From Methanobacteriota archaeon (GTDB lineage: Archaea; Halobacteriota; Methanocellia; Methanocellales; Methanocellaceae), in assembly GCA_023436075.1 (NCBI GenBank), contig JAEZKS010000069.1:1-5953 (forward strand): a DNA stretch of 5,953 bases. The letters run 5' to 3'. Positions within the stretch are counted from its first letter, which is position 1. Every line of letters begins with the position of its first letter. Of this stretch, positions 5,660 to 5,953 are shown piece by piece. A model generated the notes under the pieces. It saw only the letters and a list, made by a program, of their open reading frames with translations. It had not been told where the DNA came from and searched no databases. The position numbers were made by a program, and so were the translations under genes.

Positions 5660-5953
5660 TCAAATTCTTATCGCGTTCGTGAAGAACGCAATGTGTTCTT
5701 TTATCCGGGCGTCATACTCCTCGACTATTGATTTCGACGTGTTGTCATACTGCAGCAGGAAATAGTCCATGAACGTCATCATGTAAAACGATAAGAACTC
5801 CAGGGCCAGGACCTTCGGGTCCGAAGCCTTGATGAGCTTATGTTTCATCAGGATGGCGAAGCACGACTCGAAGAACTCCGGTCCGGAACCGAAGAACTCA
5901 AGGAAGAACTTCCTCATCTGCTCGTTATGGTAAAGCTCGATTAAAGAGATCCT
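5660..5953 (-). CDS. TetR/AcrR-type transcriptional regulator, C-terminal part (5' partial)
   Basis: The minus-strand frame is open from the window edge to the TGA at 5660-5662, giving 97 visible residues; the ATG at 5917 is internal. The part seen is all helical and matches the ligand-binding half of TetR-family regulators. It begins with LIELYHNEQMRKFF, continues with FESCFAILMKHKLIKASDP (a helix followed by the usual turn before the dimerisation helices), then VLALEFLSFYMMTFMDYFLL, and ends with a polar helix, RIKEHIAFFTNAI. The DNA-binding helix-turn-helix, which would be N-terminal, lies outside the window, so the assignment rests on fold pattern alone. TetR proteins usually repress neighbouring efflux or detoxification genes until a small hydrophobic ligand binds. 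The position at the head of a redox and exporter gene run fits that role. The gene is followed after 57 bases by the anchored flavodoxin. Confidence 0.72.
   Translation of the reverse strand, partial: RISLIELYHNEQMRKFFLEFFGSGPEFFESCFAILMKHKLIKASDPKVLALEFLSFYMMTFMDYFLLQYDNTSKSIVEEYDARIKEHIAFFTNAIRI

Noticed and set aside
1..5953. CRISPR arrays, tRNA or rRNA genes, transposases
   Set aside because: No spaced identical repeats, cloverleaf-like sequence, rRNA motifs or transposase frames were seen; the only periodic tract is the short 9-base repeat at 2137-2199.

Overview
The window looks like chromosomal DNA from a methanogen-type archaeon of moderate to high GC, plausibly near Methanocellales or Methanosarcinales. 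This rests on an archaeal-style MutS-related ATPase, an EFR1-type flavodoxin/ferredoxin fusion, a membrane-anchored flavodoxin of a kind I associate with methanogens, Shine-Dalgarno sites close to GGAGGTGAT, and a TATA-like element. It was judged by eye without any database search, so the organism is an inference.

Left part, plus strand (1-2118): the 3' part of a MutS-related ATPase gene whose start lies outside the window, then, 32 bases on, a small class I SAM-dependent methyltransferase gene. A perfect 10-bp hairpin followed by a T-run closes this unit.

Middle (2029-2320): about 290 bases without a credible gene, where the two transcription units converge. It holds the terminator, a degenerate 9-base periodic repeat built on GGAG, and a second possible stem ending in six T's.

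Right part, minus strand (2321-5953): five genes in one direction. In transcription order they are a TetR/AcrR-type regulator (cut by the window edge), a membrane-anchored flavodoxin-like protein, an EFR1-family flavodoxin plus 2x[4Fe-4S] protein, an MFS exporter, and an integral-membrane ICMT/PEMT-type methyltransferase. The last two are separated by no bases at all (TAA directly followed by ATG) and are surely co-expressed. A 149-base gap with a TATA-like element separates the redox pair from the exporter pair, so there may be two transcripts.

A reasonable reading is a regulator-controlled stress or efflux locus, with a small-molecule-sensing repressor, two low-potential flavin/Fe-S electron carriers, an efflux pump and a membrane methyltransferase. 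The families are well supported. The shared function is inference from gene order only.
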